The notes beneath the pieces are model-generated. The model saw only the letters and a program-made list of their open reading frames with translations, ran no database searches and was not told the DNA's origin. Shown one piece after another: positions 9,828-18,187 of a DNA stretch of 64,000 bases. Position 1 is the first letter of the stretch, and every line of letters begins with the position of its first letter. Source of the stretch: Sphingobium arseniciresistens (GTDB taxonomy: Bacteria; Pseudomonadota; Alphaproteobacteria; Sphingomonadales; Sphingomonadaceae); the NCBI GenBank assembly GCA_029167225.1, contig JARFNK010000010.1, positions 1 through 64,000 of the forward strand, written 5' to 3'. The position numbers and the translations under genes are program-made.

Positions 9828-10246
9828 GTGCCCAAGATGCCGGGGATCGGCGGCAATGGTCAGCATCGTCTCCGAGGCCGTCCAGAACAGCAGGTCGTAG
9901 AGCTGCACCTTGTTCTGCCACGCGATGTCGGCGACCTCGGCCGGCAGGGTGAAGACGACATGGAAGTAACCGACGGGCAGCAGGTCGGTTTTGCGCTCCG
10001 CGAGCCAGCTGCGCGCGGCGGCGCTCTGGCACTTGGGGCAGTGCCGGTTCCGGCAGCTGTTATAGGCGATCCGCCAGTGCCCGCAGTCCTCGCAGGCCTC
10101 GACATGACCGCCCAGCGCCGCGGTGCGGCAGGCTCGATCGCGGACATCACCTTGAGCTGGTGCAGGCTGAGGTGCCCAGCATGAGCGACCCGATAGGCCG
10201 GCCCAGCGGATCGGAAGATGTCGGCGACCTCAAGGGTGGGGGGCAC
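9828..10246 (-). pseudogene. IS91-family transposase, truncated and frameshifted N-terminal part
   Basis: From a GTG at 10246 the sequence gives the usual IS91-group N terminus (PPTLEVADIFRSAGPAYR, LHQLKVMSAIE). A one-base loss follows near 10128-10135; a neighbouring frame resumes as LGGHVEACEDCGHWRIAY and NRHCPKCQ (the zinc-binding region), then PVGYFHVVFTLPAEVADI and LLFWTASETMLTIAADP. Homology stops abruptly around 9830, so the catalytic tyrosine region is gone. IS91 transposases drive rolling-circle transposition; this copy cannot. It starts four bases after the recombinase stop codon, the arrangement seen in intact relatives. Confidence 0.8.
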
Positions 10247-10250
10247 CGGC

Positions 10251-11155
10251 TCAGTCGGCCGGCGTCTTGCCCTCCATCAGCGCCGTCAGTCGGTCGAGCG
10301 GGCTCGACACGGCGTGGATCGTCCGGGTCGAGACCTTGGTGTAGAGCGCGGTGGTCTCGAGCTTGCTGTGACCGAGCAGGACCTGAATCACGCGGATATC
10401 GACATCCTGCTCGAGCAGATGGGTAGCAAAGCTGTGCCGCAGCGTGTGGGGGGCTGACGCGTTTGCGGATCCCGGCCACTTCGGCCGCCTCCTGGACTGC
10501 GCGGTGCAGTTGCCGCGTCGAGATCGGGTCGGCGATATTCTGGCCCGGGCACAGCCAGCCATGCGGGATCAGCACCCCATGTTTCCTGCCTTCACGCCAC
10601 CACATCCGCAGCAGTTCGAGCGACTGGGGCGAGAGCATGGCATTGCGGTCCTTGCCGCCCTTGCCCTGTTCGACGCGGATCAGCATGCGCTGACTGTCGA
10701 TATCATCGACCTTGAGATGGGCGACCTCAGACACGCGCAAGCCCGCGCCGTAGGCCACGCCCAACGCCGCCTTGTACTTGATGCCTGGCGCCGTCTGGAG
10801 CAGCCGCGCGGCCTCCTCGACGCTCAGAACTTCGGGCATCCGGGGACAATGCGGGTGACTACCAGCGCCCGTGCCAGATCGCGCCGCTTGAGCGTCACCG
10901 TGTACAGGAAACGGAGCGCCGACACCGCGCCGTTGAGGTGGTAGGCCGGACGCCACTTTCATGCTGCATCAGCTGGACGCGGCGCAGGTCTTCTTCCGTC
11001 GCGGTGCCGGGAGGACGGCCAAGGAACGCGGTCAGGCGCTTTACATGGCGGACATAATCCTTCTGTATATGGTGACCGAGGCCGCGCATCATCATGTCGT
11101 GCTGCATGCGTTGGCGCAGCGGGCTGATCGGAGCGGTGTTGATCGAGACGGTCAT
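10251..11155 (-). pseudogene. Tyrosine recombinase (integrase) of an IS91-type element, multiply frameshifted
   Basis: The start is ATG at 11155 (MTVSINTAPISPLRQRM) with GAGGAAC upstream. The XerC/D-like protein then changes frame three times: near 10945, near 10850, and at the six-base C run (minus strand) at about 10448-10453. The pieces read DYVRHVKRLTAFLGRP, then ALRFLYTVTLKRRDLARAL, then LSVEEAARLLQTAPGIKY through VEQGKGGKDRNAMLSPQ, then [19 protein letters not shown] with [18 protein letters not shown], carrying the catalytic R, H and Y. Removing one C at the run restores the arginine box [11 protein letters not shown]. The recombinase normally accompanies the adjacent IS91 transposase. 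Confidence 0.85.
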
Positions 11156-11364
11156 GGCAAGTTCCTCTTCGCTGAAGGAACTTCCGACCTCAGAGGGCAA
11201 CCTCGCCCCGCCAAATGCCAATATTTACCGCACTACAGCGCCTTACGCGACCCTCCCGCGGAGCGGGTTGGTGCAAGGGTCGATCCTGCAAACGCCCGGC
11301 CAGAACTATGTTACGCGTCGAAAGGATATTTCAAGTTAACCGCGGAAGTTGGCGCAAACAAGCG

Positions 11365-11469
11365 TCACACCAGCCAATAGCGTATTCCCAGCGACACGAG
11401 CAGCAGCGCCACCACGCTTGCGGTCCATATCCCCACGAACCAGCCAAGCCGGGTCATCCGCCCGCGCAT
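11365..11469 (-). CDS. CydX-like small subunit of the bd oxidase (DUF2474 type)
   Basis: A 34-residue protein of one membrane helix: MRGRMTRLGWFVGIW, then TASVVALLLVSLGIRYWLV. The basic N terminus, the GWFVGIW-x-ASV pattern and the position directly after cydB match the DUF2474 proteins that follow cyanide-insensitive bd oxidases, the counterparts of CydX, which stabilises the hemes of the enzyme. Its ATG overlaps the cydB stop by one base (TGATG), implying translational coupling. The gene is below most annotation length limits. Confidence 0.8.
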   Translation of the reverse strand: MRGRMTRLGWFVGIWTASVVALLLVSLGIRYWLV

Positions 11470-12467
11470 CAATGATAGCCCTCACTGCCGACCTTGCCCC
11501 GGAACACCCAATAGGCCCAGGCGGTGTAAGCCAGGATCACCGGCACGAGCACCGCGCCGCCGACCAGCATGAACAGCTGGCTGCGGTATGGCGCGGCCGC
11601 TGCCCAGATAGTGACGCGCGCAGGGATGACATAGGGCCAGATCGATATGCCCAGCCCCAGCAGGCACAGGCCGAATAGCGCCAGCGCCCAGAGGAAGGGC
11701 TGGGCATCCCTGCGCTGTGACAGGCTGCGATAGAAAAGCGCGGTGACGATGACCGTCGCGAGCGGCACCTGTGCCGTAGCAAGCACGCCGGGCCAGGAGA
11801 GCCAGCGGCTCTGGTAGCTCGCCTCCAGCGTGAGCGTGGCCAAGCTGACCGCGCCGATCAGGATGAGCAGCGCAATGCCCAGCCGTCCGGCATAGGTTAC
11901 AACCTGCCGCTGCAATCCGCCTTCGGTCTTCCAGTTGAGCCAGCAGGCCCCCAGCAAGGCGTAGCCGGCCATCAGCGCCACCCCGGTCAGTAGCGAGAAA
12001 GGCGACAGCCATTCCCACCAGCCGCCGGAATAGGCGCGTCCTTCCACGCTGATGCCCTGCAACAGCGCGCCCAGCGCGACACCTTGCGCAAAGGTCGCGA
12101 CCGCCGATCCGCCCGTAAAGGCACGGTCCCATATCGCGCGGTGTGCCGGGTCGCGCCAGCGAAACTCGAACGCGACGCCGCGCACGACAAGGCCCAGCAG
12201 CATCGCGATCAACGGGGCGTAAAGTGCGGGCAGAATGATGGCATAGGCGAGCGGAAAGGCCGCCAGCAGCCCTCCGCCGCCCAGCACCAGCCAGGTTTCA
12301 TTGCCGTCCCATACCGGCGCGATGCTGTTCATCGCGGTGTCGCGGTCCTTGCCCACCTTGAACAGCGGGAACAGGATACCGATGCCCAGGTCAAACCCGT
12401 CCAACACAACATAGGCGATGATCGCAAAGCCGATGATTCCGGCCCAGATGACAGTCAGGTCAATCAT
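11469..12467 (-). CDS. cydB: Cytochrome bd quinol oxidase subunit II (CioB/CydB)
   Basis: A 332-residue multi-helix protein, partner of CydA in the terminal oxidase that reduces O2 to water with quinol and without proton pumping. It has the CydB N terminus (YVVLDGFDLGIGILFP), the conserved WDGNETWLVLGGG and RGVAFEFRWR, and a C-terminal ILAYTAWAYWVFRGK. Its start overlaps the cydA stop by four bases (ATGA) and its stop overlaps the CydX-like start, so the three form one translational unit. bd oxidases resist cyanide and sulfide, which fits the sulfide-oxidation genes upstream in the same direction. Confidence 0.95.
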   Translation of the reverse strand: MIDLTVIWAGIIGFAIIAYVVLDGFDLGIGILFPLFKVGKDRDTAMNSIAPVWDGNETWLVLGGGGLLAAFPLAYAIILPALYAPLIAMLLGLVVRGVAFEFRWRDPAHRAIWDRAFTGGSAVATFAQGVALGALLQGISVEGRAYSGGWWEWLSPFSLLTGVALMAGYALLGACWLNWKTEGGLQRQVVTYAGRLGIALLILIGAVSLATLTLEASYQSRWLSWPGVLATAQVPLATVIVTALFYRSLSQRRDAQPFLWALALFGLCLLGLGISIWPYVIPARVTIWAAAAPYRSQLFMLVGGAVLVPVILAYTAWAYWVFRGKVGSEGYH

Positions 12468-13867
12468 CCCTGGCCTCCTTCGATGGCGGGCGCGGGCGTG
12501 ATGCCTGCGGTGCGGATCGGCGCGCCGTCCAGCGCGCTTTCATGCGCTTCCGGTGGCTTCTTCATCAGGTGCAACAGATACCAGATGCCCATGCCGAACA
12601 CGCTGAAATAGACCAGCACGAACGCCAGCAGCGATGCCGCGACCGCAGGTGCGTCAAGGGGCGATGCGCTGTTGGCGGTGCGGAGCAGGCCATAGATAGT
12701 GAAGGGCTGCCGACCCACCTCCGTCACGACCCAACCCGCAAGCACGGCAATGAACCCCGCTGGCCCCATGACCAAGGCGGCGCGGTGCAGCCATGGCCAT
12801 TCATGCAATTTGCCGCGTGCGCGCGCGATCAGGCTCCACAGGCCAAGGCCCAGCATCGCAAAGCCAATCCCCACCATCACCCGGAACGCCCAGAAGACGG
12901 TGCCGACAGGCGGCTTGTCGCCGTCTGGCACGCTATCGAGCCCCTTCATTGGTGCATTGAGATTATGCTTGAGGATCAGCGAAGACGCCTTTGGAATGGA
13001 GATGGCATAATCTACGCGCTTGTTGGCACTGTCAGGGATGCCAAACAGGATCAGCGGCGCACCGTGGGGATGGCTGTCATAATGGCCTTCCATCGCCATC
13101 ACCTTGACCGGCTGGTGCTCCAGCGTGTTGAGGCCGTGCATGTCGCCCGCGAAAATCTGGATCGGTGCGACGATCGCCGCCATCCACATCGCCATGGAGA
13201 ACATGGTGCGTGCGCCCGGATTGGTCCGGTCCTTGAGCAGGTGCCATGCTCCCACGCCGCCGACGGCAAAGGCCGTGGTTAGGTAAGCCGCGAGCACGGT
13301 ATGGACCAGCCGATAGGGGAAACTGGGGTTGAAGATGATCGCCATCCAGCTGGGACCGGGCAGGAACTGGCCATTCGCGGCCATCTCATAGCCTGTCGGG
13401 GTCTGCATCCAGCTGTTGACCGATAATATCCAAAAGGCGGAAATGAAGGTGCCGACCGCCACCGCGCAGGTTGCGGTGAAATGCAGCTTGCGCCCGACCT
13501 TGTTGATGCCGAACAGCATGACACCCAGGAACCCTGCCTCCAGGAAGAAAGCGGTCAGCACCTCATAGGCCATCAGCGGGCCGATGACCGGCCCGGCCTT
13601 GTCGGAAAAGACCGACCAGTTGGTGCCGAACTGGTAGGACATGACGATGCCCGACACCACGCCCATGGCAAACACGACCGCGAAGATCTTGAGCCAGTAG
13701 CGGAACAGATTGGCATAGACGCCCTTACCGGTGGCCAGCCAAATTCCTTCCAGCACCATCAAGTAACTGGCAAGGCCGATCGAAAAAGCCGGAAACAGGA
13801 AATGGAAACTGACGGTGAAGGCGAATTGCGCGCGAGCGAGAAGCAGGGCGTCAAGGGAATCGAACAT
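12464..13867 (-). CDS. cydA: Cytochrome bd quinol oxidase subunit I (CioA/CydA)
   Basis: A 467-residue heme- and quinol-binding subunit of the bd-type terminal oxidase. The N terminus has RAQFAFTVSFHFLFP with the heme-ligand His. Further on are GTNWSVFSDKAGPVIGPL, a second His in PYRLVHTVLAAYLT, AGDMHGLNTLEHQPVK and EVGRQPFTIYGLLRTA. The Q loop is short, placing it in the cyanide-insensitive (Cio) subgroup. I prefer the ATG at 13867, which leaves AAAGGA about 7 bases upstream, over the one at 13873. TauE/SafE ends 54 bases upstream, so cydABX may be the distal part of the sulfide operon. Confidence 0.95.
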   Translation of the reverse strand: MFDSLDALLLARAQFAFTVSFHFLFPAFSIGLASYLMVLEGIWLATGKGVYANLFRYWLKIFAVVFAMGVVSGIVMSYQFGTNWSVFSDKAGPVIGPLMAYEVLTAFFLEAGFLGVMLFGINKVGRKLHFTATCAVAVGTFISAFWILSVNSWMQTPTGYEMAANGQFLPGPSWMAIIFNPSFPYRLVHTVLAAYLTTAFAVGGVGAWHLLKDRTNPGARTMFSMAMWMAAIVAPIQIFAGDMHGLNTLEHQPVKVMAMEGHYDSHPHGAPLILFGIPDSANKRVDYAISIPKASSLILKHNLNAPMKGLDSVPDGDKPPVGTVFWAFRVMVGIGFAMLGLGLWSLIARARGKLHEWPWLHRAALVMGPAGFIAVLAGWVVTEVGRQPFTIYGLLRTANSASPLDAPAVAASLLAFVLVYFSVFGMGIWYLLHLMKKPPEAHESALDGAPIRTAGITPAPAIEGGQG

Positions 13868-13921
13868 GGGCATGTCCTTTCGCGCGCCCTTGTAGCAGGC
13901 GTGCGGGGTGAGCGGGATTGG

Positions 13922-14719
13922 TCAGATTGTCATGCCGGGCAGAAAGGCAGCGGCGCTGCGCCAGAGCATGTAGAGCGCGACGACGAAGATCAGCATGGCG
14001 AACAAGGTGGTCAACCGGCCGGTCTTTCCGCCCATTGTCTCTGCCAGCCGCGTGCCGCCAACGCTGCCCGCGATGCCGCCGACGACGAACACCGCAGCCA
14101 GCGTCCAGTCGATCAGCCCGGAGAAGGCATAGTTCGCCGCGGTCGTCAGGCCGAATGCAGTCACCGCGACCAGCGAGGTTCCGACCGCCATGAGTATCGG
14201 CATGCCCGTCGAAGCGACCAGGCCCGGCACGATCAGGAAGCCGCCACCGATGCCGAAAAAACCGGAGAACAATCCTGATCCCAGCCCATAGGCGACGACC
14301 TTGGGCGCTTTCTCCCGGTTGCACTCAGCCCCCGGATTGCCTGGATTGCCGCGCCCCCTCAACATCAGCGCGCCGACCAGCAGCATCACCAGTGCAAACA
14401 GCGCCAGCAATTTGTCGCCATCGACCATTTTGCCGAAGGTCGATCCAGCCAGCGCGCCAACGATGCCCGCTGCGGCATAGATGCCACCGCAGCGCCATTT
14501 GACATGATGGGCGCGGGCATGGCTCGCCAGACCCGCCGCTGCATTGGCCGCGACCGCGAGCGCACTGGTGCCGATGGCGACATGGGCGTTGGGTACGCCG
14601 ACGAGATAGACCATCAACGGCACGGCAAGGATGGAACCACCCCCGCCGACCAGCCCGAGTACGAAGCCGACAAGCCCGCCGGACACGCCACCCAGCAGAT
14701 ATTGTGCGGCCGTCATCAT
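13922..14719 (-). CDS. TauE/SafE (TSUP) family permease
   Basis: A 265-residue inner-membrane protein of about eight helices. Two TSUP repeats are recognisable by FVLGLVGGGGSILAVPLMVY near the N terminus and GLFSGFFGIGGGFLIVPGLV in the middle. Members export sulfite, thiosulfate or organosulfonates. Here it follows the SQR fusion with an ATGA overlap, so export of sulfite or thiosulfate made by sulfide and persulfide oxidation is the likely job (inference). The frame is open to 14782, but the ATG at 14719 gives the coupled overlap and family N terminus. Confidence 0.88.
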   Translation of the reverse strand: MMTAAQYLLGGVSGGLVGFVLGLVGGGGSILAVPLMVYLVGVPNAHVAIGTSALAVAANAAAGLASHARAHHVKWRCGGIYAAAGIVGALAGSTFGKMVDGDKLLALFALVMLLVGALMLRGRGNPGNPGAECNREKAPKVVAYGLGSGLFSGFFGIGGGFLIVPGLVASTGMPILMAVGTSLVAVTAFGLTTAANYAFSGLIDWTLAAVFVVGGIAGSVGGTRLAETMGGKTGRLTTLFAMLIFVVALYMLWRSAAAFLPGMTI

Positions 14720-16293
14720 GGCCGCGCGTCGATCATCTGCGGCTTGACCATCCACTCCCGCCCCTTGAGCATCCCGTGCCAATAGACTGGCGGGAGGATG
14801 GTATCCTTGAGCAACCAGGACAGGCGTGAAGGCCGGGTGCCGTCGATCAGCCAGTTGGGGAAGCTGGGCATCAACCTTCCTCCATAGCCGAACTCGGCCA
14901 GCACGATCTTGCCCGCTTCCACCGTGAGCGGGCAGCTGCCATAGCCGTCATAGGTCGCGACCGGCGACTGGCCTTCCAGTGCCGCCAGCGCGTTGATCGC
15001 CACGATGGGTGCCTGCTTGCGCGCAGCCGCCATCGTCTTGGCATTGGAAGTCGAACAGGCGTCGCCCAGCGCGAAAATGTCGGGATAGCGCGGATGCCGC
15101 AGCGTGGCTTCGTCCACCTCGACAAAGCCCGACGCCGCAGCCAGCGGGCTGGCGCGGATGAAGTCGGGCGCGACCTGCGGCGGCACGACATGGATCATGT
15201 CGAACCGCTCTGCGACGCGCTTCACCCCTTTGCCATCTGCCTGCTCGAAAATTGCGGTCTTAGCAGCGCCGTCGATCTCGACCAGCTTCGATCCGAAGTT
15301 GAGATGGATGCCATAGCGATCGACATAGTCCATCAGTGCCGGGACATAGGCCGGGACGCCGAACAGTACAGCTCCGGCAGTATGAAACTGCACAACGCTC
15401 TGCGCCAGCACGCCGGATTTCTCCCAGCGGTGGCAGGACAGATACATCGCCTTTTGCGGCGCACCCGCGCATTTGATCGGCATGGGCGGCTGGGTAAACA
15501 GTGCGCGACCGCCCTTGAACTGCTTGACCAGCCGGTTGGTATAGGGGGCCAGGTCATAGCGATAGTTGGACGTCACCCCATCATGCCCCAATGCGTCAGA
15601 CAGGCCGGGGATGGCGTTCCAGTCCAGCGCGATGCCAGGACATACGACCAGAACGCCATAGCCGATCCGTCGGCCGTCATCGAGCATCACGATCTTGTCG
15701 TCGGGCAGGAAGGCGCTTGCCGACGCCTTGATCCATTCAGCGCCGCGCGGGATCAGCCCGGCCTCGCCCCGCCGGGTAAAGCGGCTGTCGAACACGCCTG
15801 CGCCAACCATGGTCCAGCCGGGCTGGTAATAATGCGCGTCACTGGGTTCGATAATCGCGAGGCGGATATTACGCCGCCGCTTGAGGATGCTGGCGGCGGT
15901 GGCGATACCGGCACTGCCACCGCCAACGATCAGAATATCATAATGGGCGGCATCCTTGCTGTTCAATGCGCCTGCCATCTTCGCAAGCTGTTCCGCCCGC
16001 GCACCCGACCGACAATAAGCGAGTACCGGACCGGGCAGGCTGTCGAGCGCCACACGCATGTCGGTGGCATCGGCATCGGTTAGCGACCCTGCCACCGCCG
16101 GGACATAGGCAAAGCCAAGTCCCGCGGCACGCGCCGCTGCGCCAATCTGGGCCGCCGTCGGCTGCTCGGCGCCTTCGCCATCAGGCCGGTTGCAGAGGAT
16201 CGCACGAAAGCCTGCCGCCCTTGCTTGCGCCATATCGGCTGGCGTCAGTTGCGGGGCGACGCTCAGCATCGGGGTCAGTTGCTTGATGGCCAT
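14716..16293 (-). CDS. DUF442 (TIGR01244-type) domain fused to a sulfide:quinone oxidoreductase-like flavoprotein
   Basis: A 525-residue two-part protein. The N-terminal 110 residues are a Blh/TIGR01244 domain of the cysteine-phosphatase fold with active-site loop AYCRSGARAEQL. From about 115 on it is an FAD disulfide reductase of the SQR type: dinucleotide motif ILIVGGGSAGIATAASIL, HYYQPGWTMVGAG, CPGIALDW, KCAGAPQKAMYL with a redox Cys, PDIFALGDACSTSNAKT and a C-terminal SCPLTVEAGKIVLAEF. The expected reaction is oxidation of sulfide to persulfide with electrons to quinone. The start at 16293 has AGAAGG upstream. In Xylella/Agrobacterium-type operons DUF442 is instead fused to the metallo-hydrolase. 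Confidence 0.9.
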   Translation of the reverse strand: MAIKQLTPMLSVAPQLTPADMAQARAAGFRAILCNRPDGEGAEQPTAAQIGAAARAAGLGFAYVPAVAGSLTDADATDMRVALDSLPGPVLAYCRSGARAEQLAKMAGALNSKDAAHYDILIVGGGSAGIATAASILKRRRNIRLAIIEPSDAHYYQPGWTMVGAGVFDSRFTRRGEAGLIPRGAEWIKASASAFLPDDKIVMLDDGRRIGYGVLVVCPGIALDWNAIPGLSDALGHDGVTSNYRYDLAPYTNRLVKQFKGGRALFTQPPMPIKCAGAPQKAMYLSCHRWEKSGVLAQSVVQFHTAGAVLFGVPAYVPALMDYVDRYGIHLNFGSKLVEIDGAAKTAIFEQADGKGVKRVAERFDMIHVVPPQVAPDFIRASPLAAASGFVEVDEATLRHPRYPDIFALGDACSTSNAKTMAAARKQAPIVAINALAALEGQSPVATYDGYGSCPLTVEAGKIVLAEFGYGGRLMPSFPNWLIDGTRPSRLSWLLKDTILPPVYWHGMLKGREWMVKPQMIDARP

Positions 16294-16324
16294 GATGAAC
16301 CTTCTCGGTCCGGCACGGAGCCGG

Positions 16325-16735
16325 TTATGATTGAGTGGTGAAGCGATGGATCGCCATGCCGCCCAGCATGGCCAGCACGAAGGGCGCGACGGCCGCCGGG
16401 GACAGCGCAAGGCTGGCAATCGCGGGACCGGGGCATAGCCCGCCAATGCCCCAGCCAACGCCAAACAGGATCGCGCCCAGCGCAAGCTTGCCGTCGATCC
16501 TGCGGGTGTCCGGCAGGGTGAAGGCGTTGTCGGCAAAGGGCCGCTCGACCCGTTTCTGCAGCATCCACGCCAGCGCCATCGGGATGATGGCCCCGCCCAT
16601 GACGAAGGCGAGCGTCGGGTCCCATGTCCCTAGCAGGTCAAGGAAGGCACGCACCCGCATAGGATCAGCCATGCCCGAAATGGCGAGTCCGGAACCGAAC
16701 AGCACACCCGACAATAAGGCGATCGTGATCCGCAT
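16325..16735 (-). CDS. YeeE/YedE-family membrane protein (DUF6691-like half)
   Basis: A 136-residue membrane protein of about four helices: [32 protein letters not shown] and a C-terminal [18 protein letters not shown] with the conserved Cys of this family. YeeE/YedE proteins move thiosulfate or other reduced sulfur through a relay of cysteines. It pairs with the 145-residue homolog upstream; the start ATG overlaps that gene's stop (TGATG), which decides the start at 16735 against the open frame to 16861. Likely role: sulfur transfer across the inner membrane within the sulfide operon. Confidence 0.85.
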   Translation of the reverse strand: MRITIALLSGVLFGSGLAISGMADPMRVRAFLDLLGTWDPTLAFVMGGAIIPMALAWMLQKRVERPFADNAFTLPDTRRIDGKLALGAILFGVGWGIGGLCPGPAIASLALSPAAVAPFVLAMLGGMAIHRFTTQS

Positions 16736-17172
16736 CAGACCATTCCGGTCAGGCGCATCAGCGCCACGGTCGCAAAACCGCTGCCCATGAACAAGGCCGT
16801 CGCCATGATCGAGCGGGGCGACAGGCGCGACAGGCCGCACACGCCATGGCCGCTGGTGCACCCCGATCCCAGCCGGGTGCCATAGCCAACGATCAGGCCA
16901 GCGCCGATCAGCAGTCCGGGAGCGGGAAAGGTCGCGGGAACACCGCCCGCCAGCAGCGCCACCAGGAACGCGCCCAATGGCAGTCCGACGACGAACGCTA
17001 TCGCCACGCCGCGCGGCGTGTCATGTGTCGACAGGCCGGCGGCCCGCGCTGTAAGCCCGCTAACTCCCGCGATCCGCCCCAGCCCCAACAGCATGATCGC
17101 CGCCGCCAGCCCGATCATCAGCCCACCGATGAGGCCCGCAACCGGCTGCGCCTCTGGAAAGTCGGGGATCAT
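16735..17172 (-). CDS. YeeE/YedE-family sulfur-transport protein
   Basis: A 145-residue membrane protein with the family hallmark [19 protein letters not shown], containing two cysteines, after a GAGLIVGYG helix. It has about four helices. Its start overlaps the stop of the persulfide dioxygenase (ATGA), and its own stop overlaps the next YeeE-like gene. Together the two half-size proteins probably form one sulfur channel like the full-length fused YeeE proteins. The cytoplasmic acceptor would be the SQR/dioxygenase enzymes beside it (inference). Confidence 0.87.
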   Translation of the reverse strand: MIPDFPEAQPVAGLIGGLMIGLAAAIMLLGLGRIAGVSGLTARAAGLSTHDTPRGVAIAFVVGLPLGAFLVALLAGGVPATFPAPGLLIGAGLIVGYGTRLGSGCTSGHGVCGLSRLSPRSIMATALFMGSGFATVALMRLTGMV

Positions 17173-18086
17173 AGCTGGTTGACCGGAATCTTAAGGTAGG
17201 TGACGCCATTGTCGTCGGGCGGCGGCATATGGCCGGCGCGCATATTGACCTGCACCGACGGCAGGATCAGCCGCGGCATCGCCAGCGTGGCGTCGCGCGC
17301 CTCGCGCATGGCGACGAAATCATCCTCGCTCACCCCGTCATGAGCATGGATGTTGGCGCGGCGCTGCTCTGCAACCGTGGTTTCCCAGACATAATGATCG
17401 CGCCCTTCAGGCAGATAGTCGTGGCACAGGAACAACCGGGTTTCGGACGGCAATTCCAGTAGTCGGCGGAGCGACCGGAACAGGGTGCGCGCGTCGCCGC
17501 CGGGGAAGTCGGCGCGGGCCGTGCCATAATCTGGCATGAACATGGTGTCGCCCACGAACACCGCGTCTCCGATGACATAAGCGACGCAGGCGGGAGTATG
17601 GCCCGGCACGTGCAGCACCGTCACGGCCAGAGTGCCGATCATGAACTGGTCGCCATCAGCCCAGAGATGGTCAAAGTCCGATCCGTCACGCTGAAAATCT
17701 GGGCCTGCGTTGAACAGCGTGCCGAAGGTCTGCTGCACCTCACGGATATGCGCGCCGATCGCGATCTTTCCGCCCAGCTTCTGCTGAAGATGGGGTGCAG
17801 CCGACAGATGATCGGCATGGGCGTGGGTTTCCAGGTGCCAGTCGACGCTCAGCCCCCGCTCTTCCACATAGGCGATGACCGGATCGGCTGCTTCATGCCC
17901 GGTGCGACCGGCGGCGGGGTCATAGGTCAGAACGCTGTCGATCACCGCGGCGCGACGGGTTTCCGCATCATGCACCACATAGGTCACGGTGAAGGTCGGT
18001 GCGTCGAAGAAAGCCTTGACGACGGGTACGCCGCTCCTGGCGACAGAGACCTGGACATACGCTTTTTCAAGTGCAGGGTCGGCCAC
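17169..18086 (-). CDS. MBL-fold persulfide dioxygenase-like hydrolase (ETHE1/Blh type)
   Basis: A metallo-beta-lactamase-fold protein of 305 residues. Metal motifs: THAHADHLSAA (HxHxDH), HVPGHTPACVAYV, GDTMFMPDYGTARADFPGG and LFLCHDYLPEGRDH, the pattern of ETHE1-type enzymes that oxidise glutathione persulfide to sulfite with one non-heme iron. The frame is open to 18161 with an ATG at 18122, but that ATG lies inside the proposed operator. GTG at 18086 is preceded by AAAGGAAAG at ideal spacing, so I take it as the start. It is the first gene of the sulfide operon, divergent from the peroxiredoxin. Confidence 0.88.
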   Translation of the reverse strand: MADPALEKAYVQVSVARSGVPVVKAFFDAPTFTVTYVVHDAETRRAAVIDSVLTYDPAAGRTGHEAADPVIAYVEERGLSVDWHLETHAHADHLSAAPHLQQKLGGKIAIGAHIREVQQTFGTLFNAGPDFQRDGSDFDHLWADGDQFMIGTLAVTVLHVPGHTPACVAYVIGDAVFVGDTMFMPDYGTARADFPGGDARTLFRSLRRLLELPSETRLFLCHDYLPEGRDHYVWETTVAEQRRANIHAHDGVSEDDFVAMREARDATLAMPRLILPSVQVNMRAGHMPPPDDNGVTYLKIPVNQL

Positions 18087-18187
18087 GCGACTTTCCTTTG
18101 ATTTCACATTTACATGTATCATGTATTTATATAATTTGCAATCGTCAAGGGCTTGCCACATTCCTCTGACGATTGCAGGAAAGCGCC
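18087..18187. promoter_or_regulatory. Divergent promoter region with a perfect palindrome (candidate ArsR operator)
   Basis: At 18111-18125 the sequence TACATGTATCATGTA is a perfect inverted repeat (6-base arms, 3-base spacer). For the minus-strand sulfide operon, TTGACG (18148-18143) lies 17 bases from TACATG (18125-18120), so the palindrome is its -10 region. For the plus-strand peroxiredoxin-arsR pair, TATAAT at 18130-18135 follows TTTACA (18109-18114) with a 15-base spacer, so the palindrome covers that spacer too. One repressor dimer here could shut both directions. Assignment to the adjacent ArsR protein is inference. Confidence 0.65.

Larger units (their letters stand above)
9828..11221 (-). 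mobile_element. Degraded IS91-like element (recombinase + transposase)
   Basis: The recombinase and transposase remnants lie in the order and spacing of an IS91-type unit. The left side is cut within the transposase near 9830, so the terminal end there is lost. The right limit is unclear; the sequence up to about 11345 contains no gene. At least four frameshifts show it is old and immobile. It separates mscS from the bd-oxidase operon. Confidence 0.65.

Noticed and set aside
18087..18122. ATG at 18122 as start of the persulfide dioxygenase
   Set aside because: It lies in the palindrome and promoter and lacks a ribosome site; GTG at 18086 has AAAGGAAAG at proper distance.
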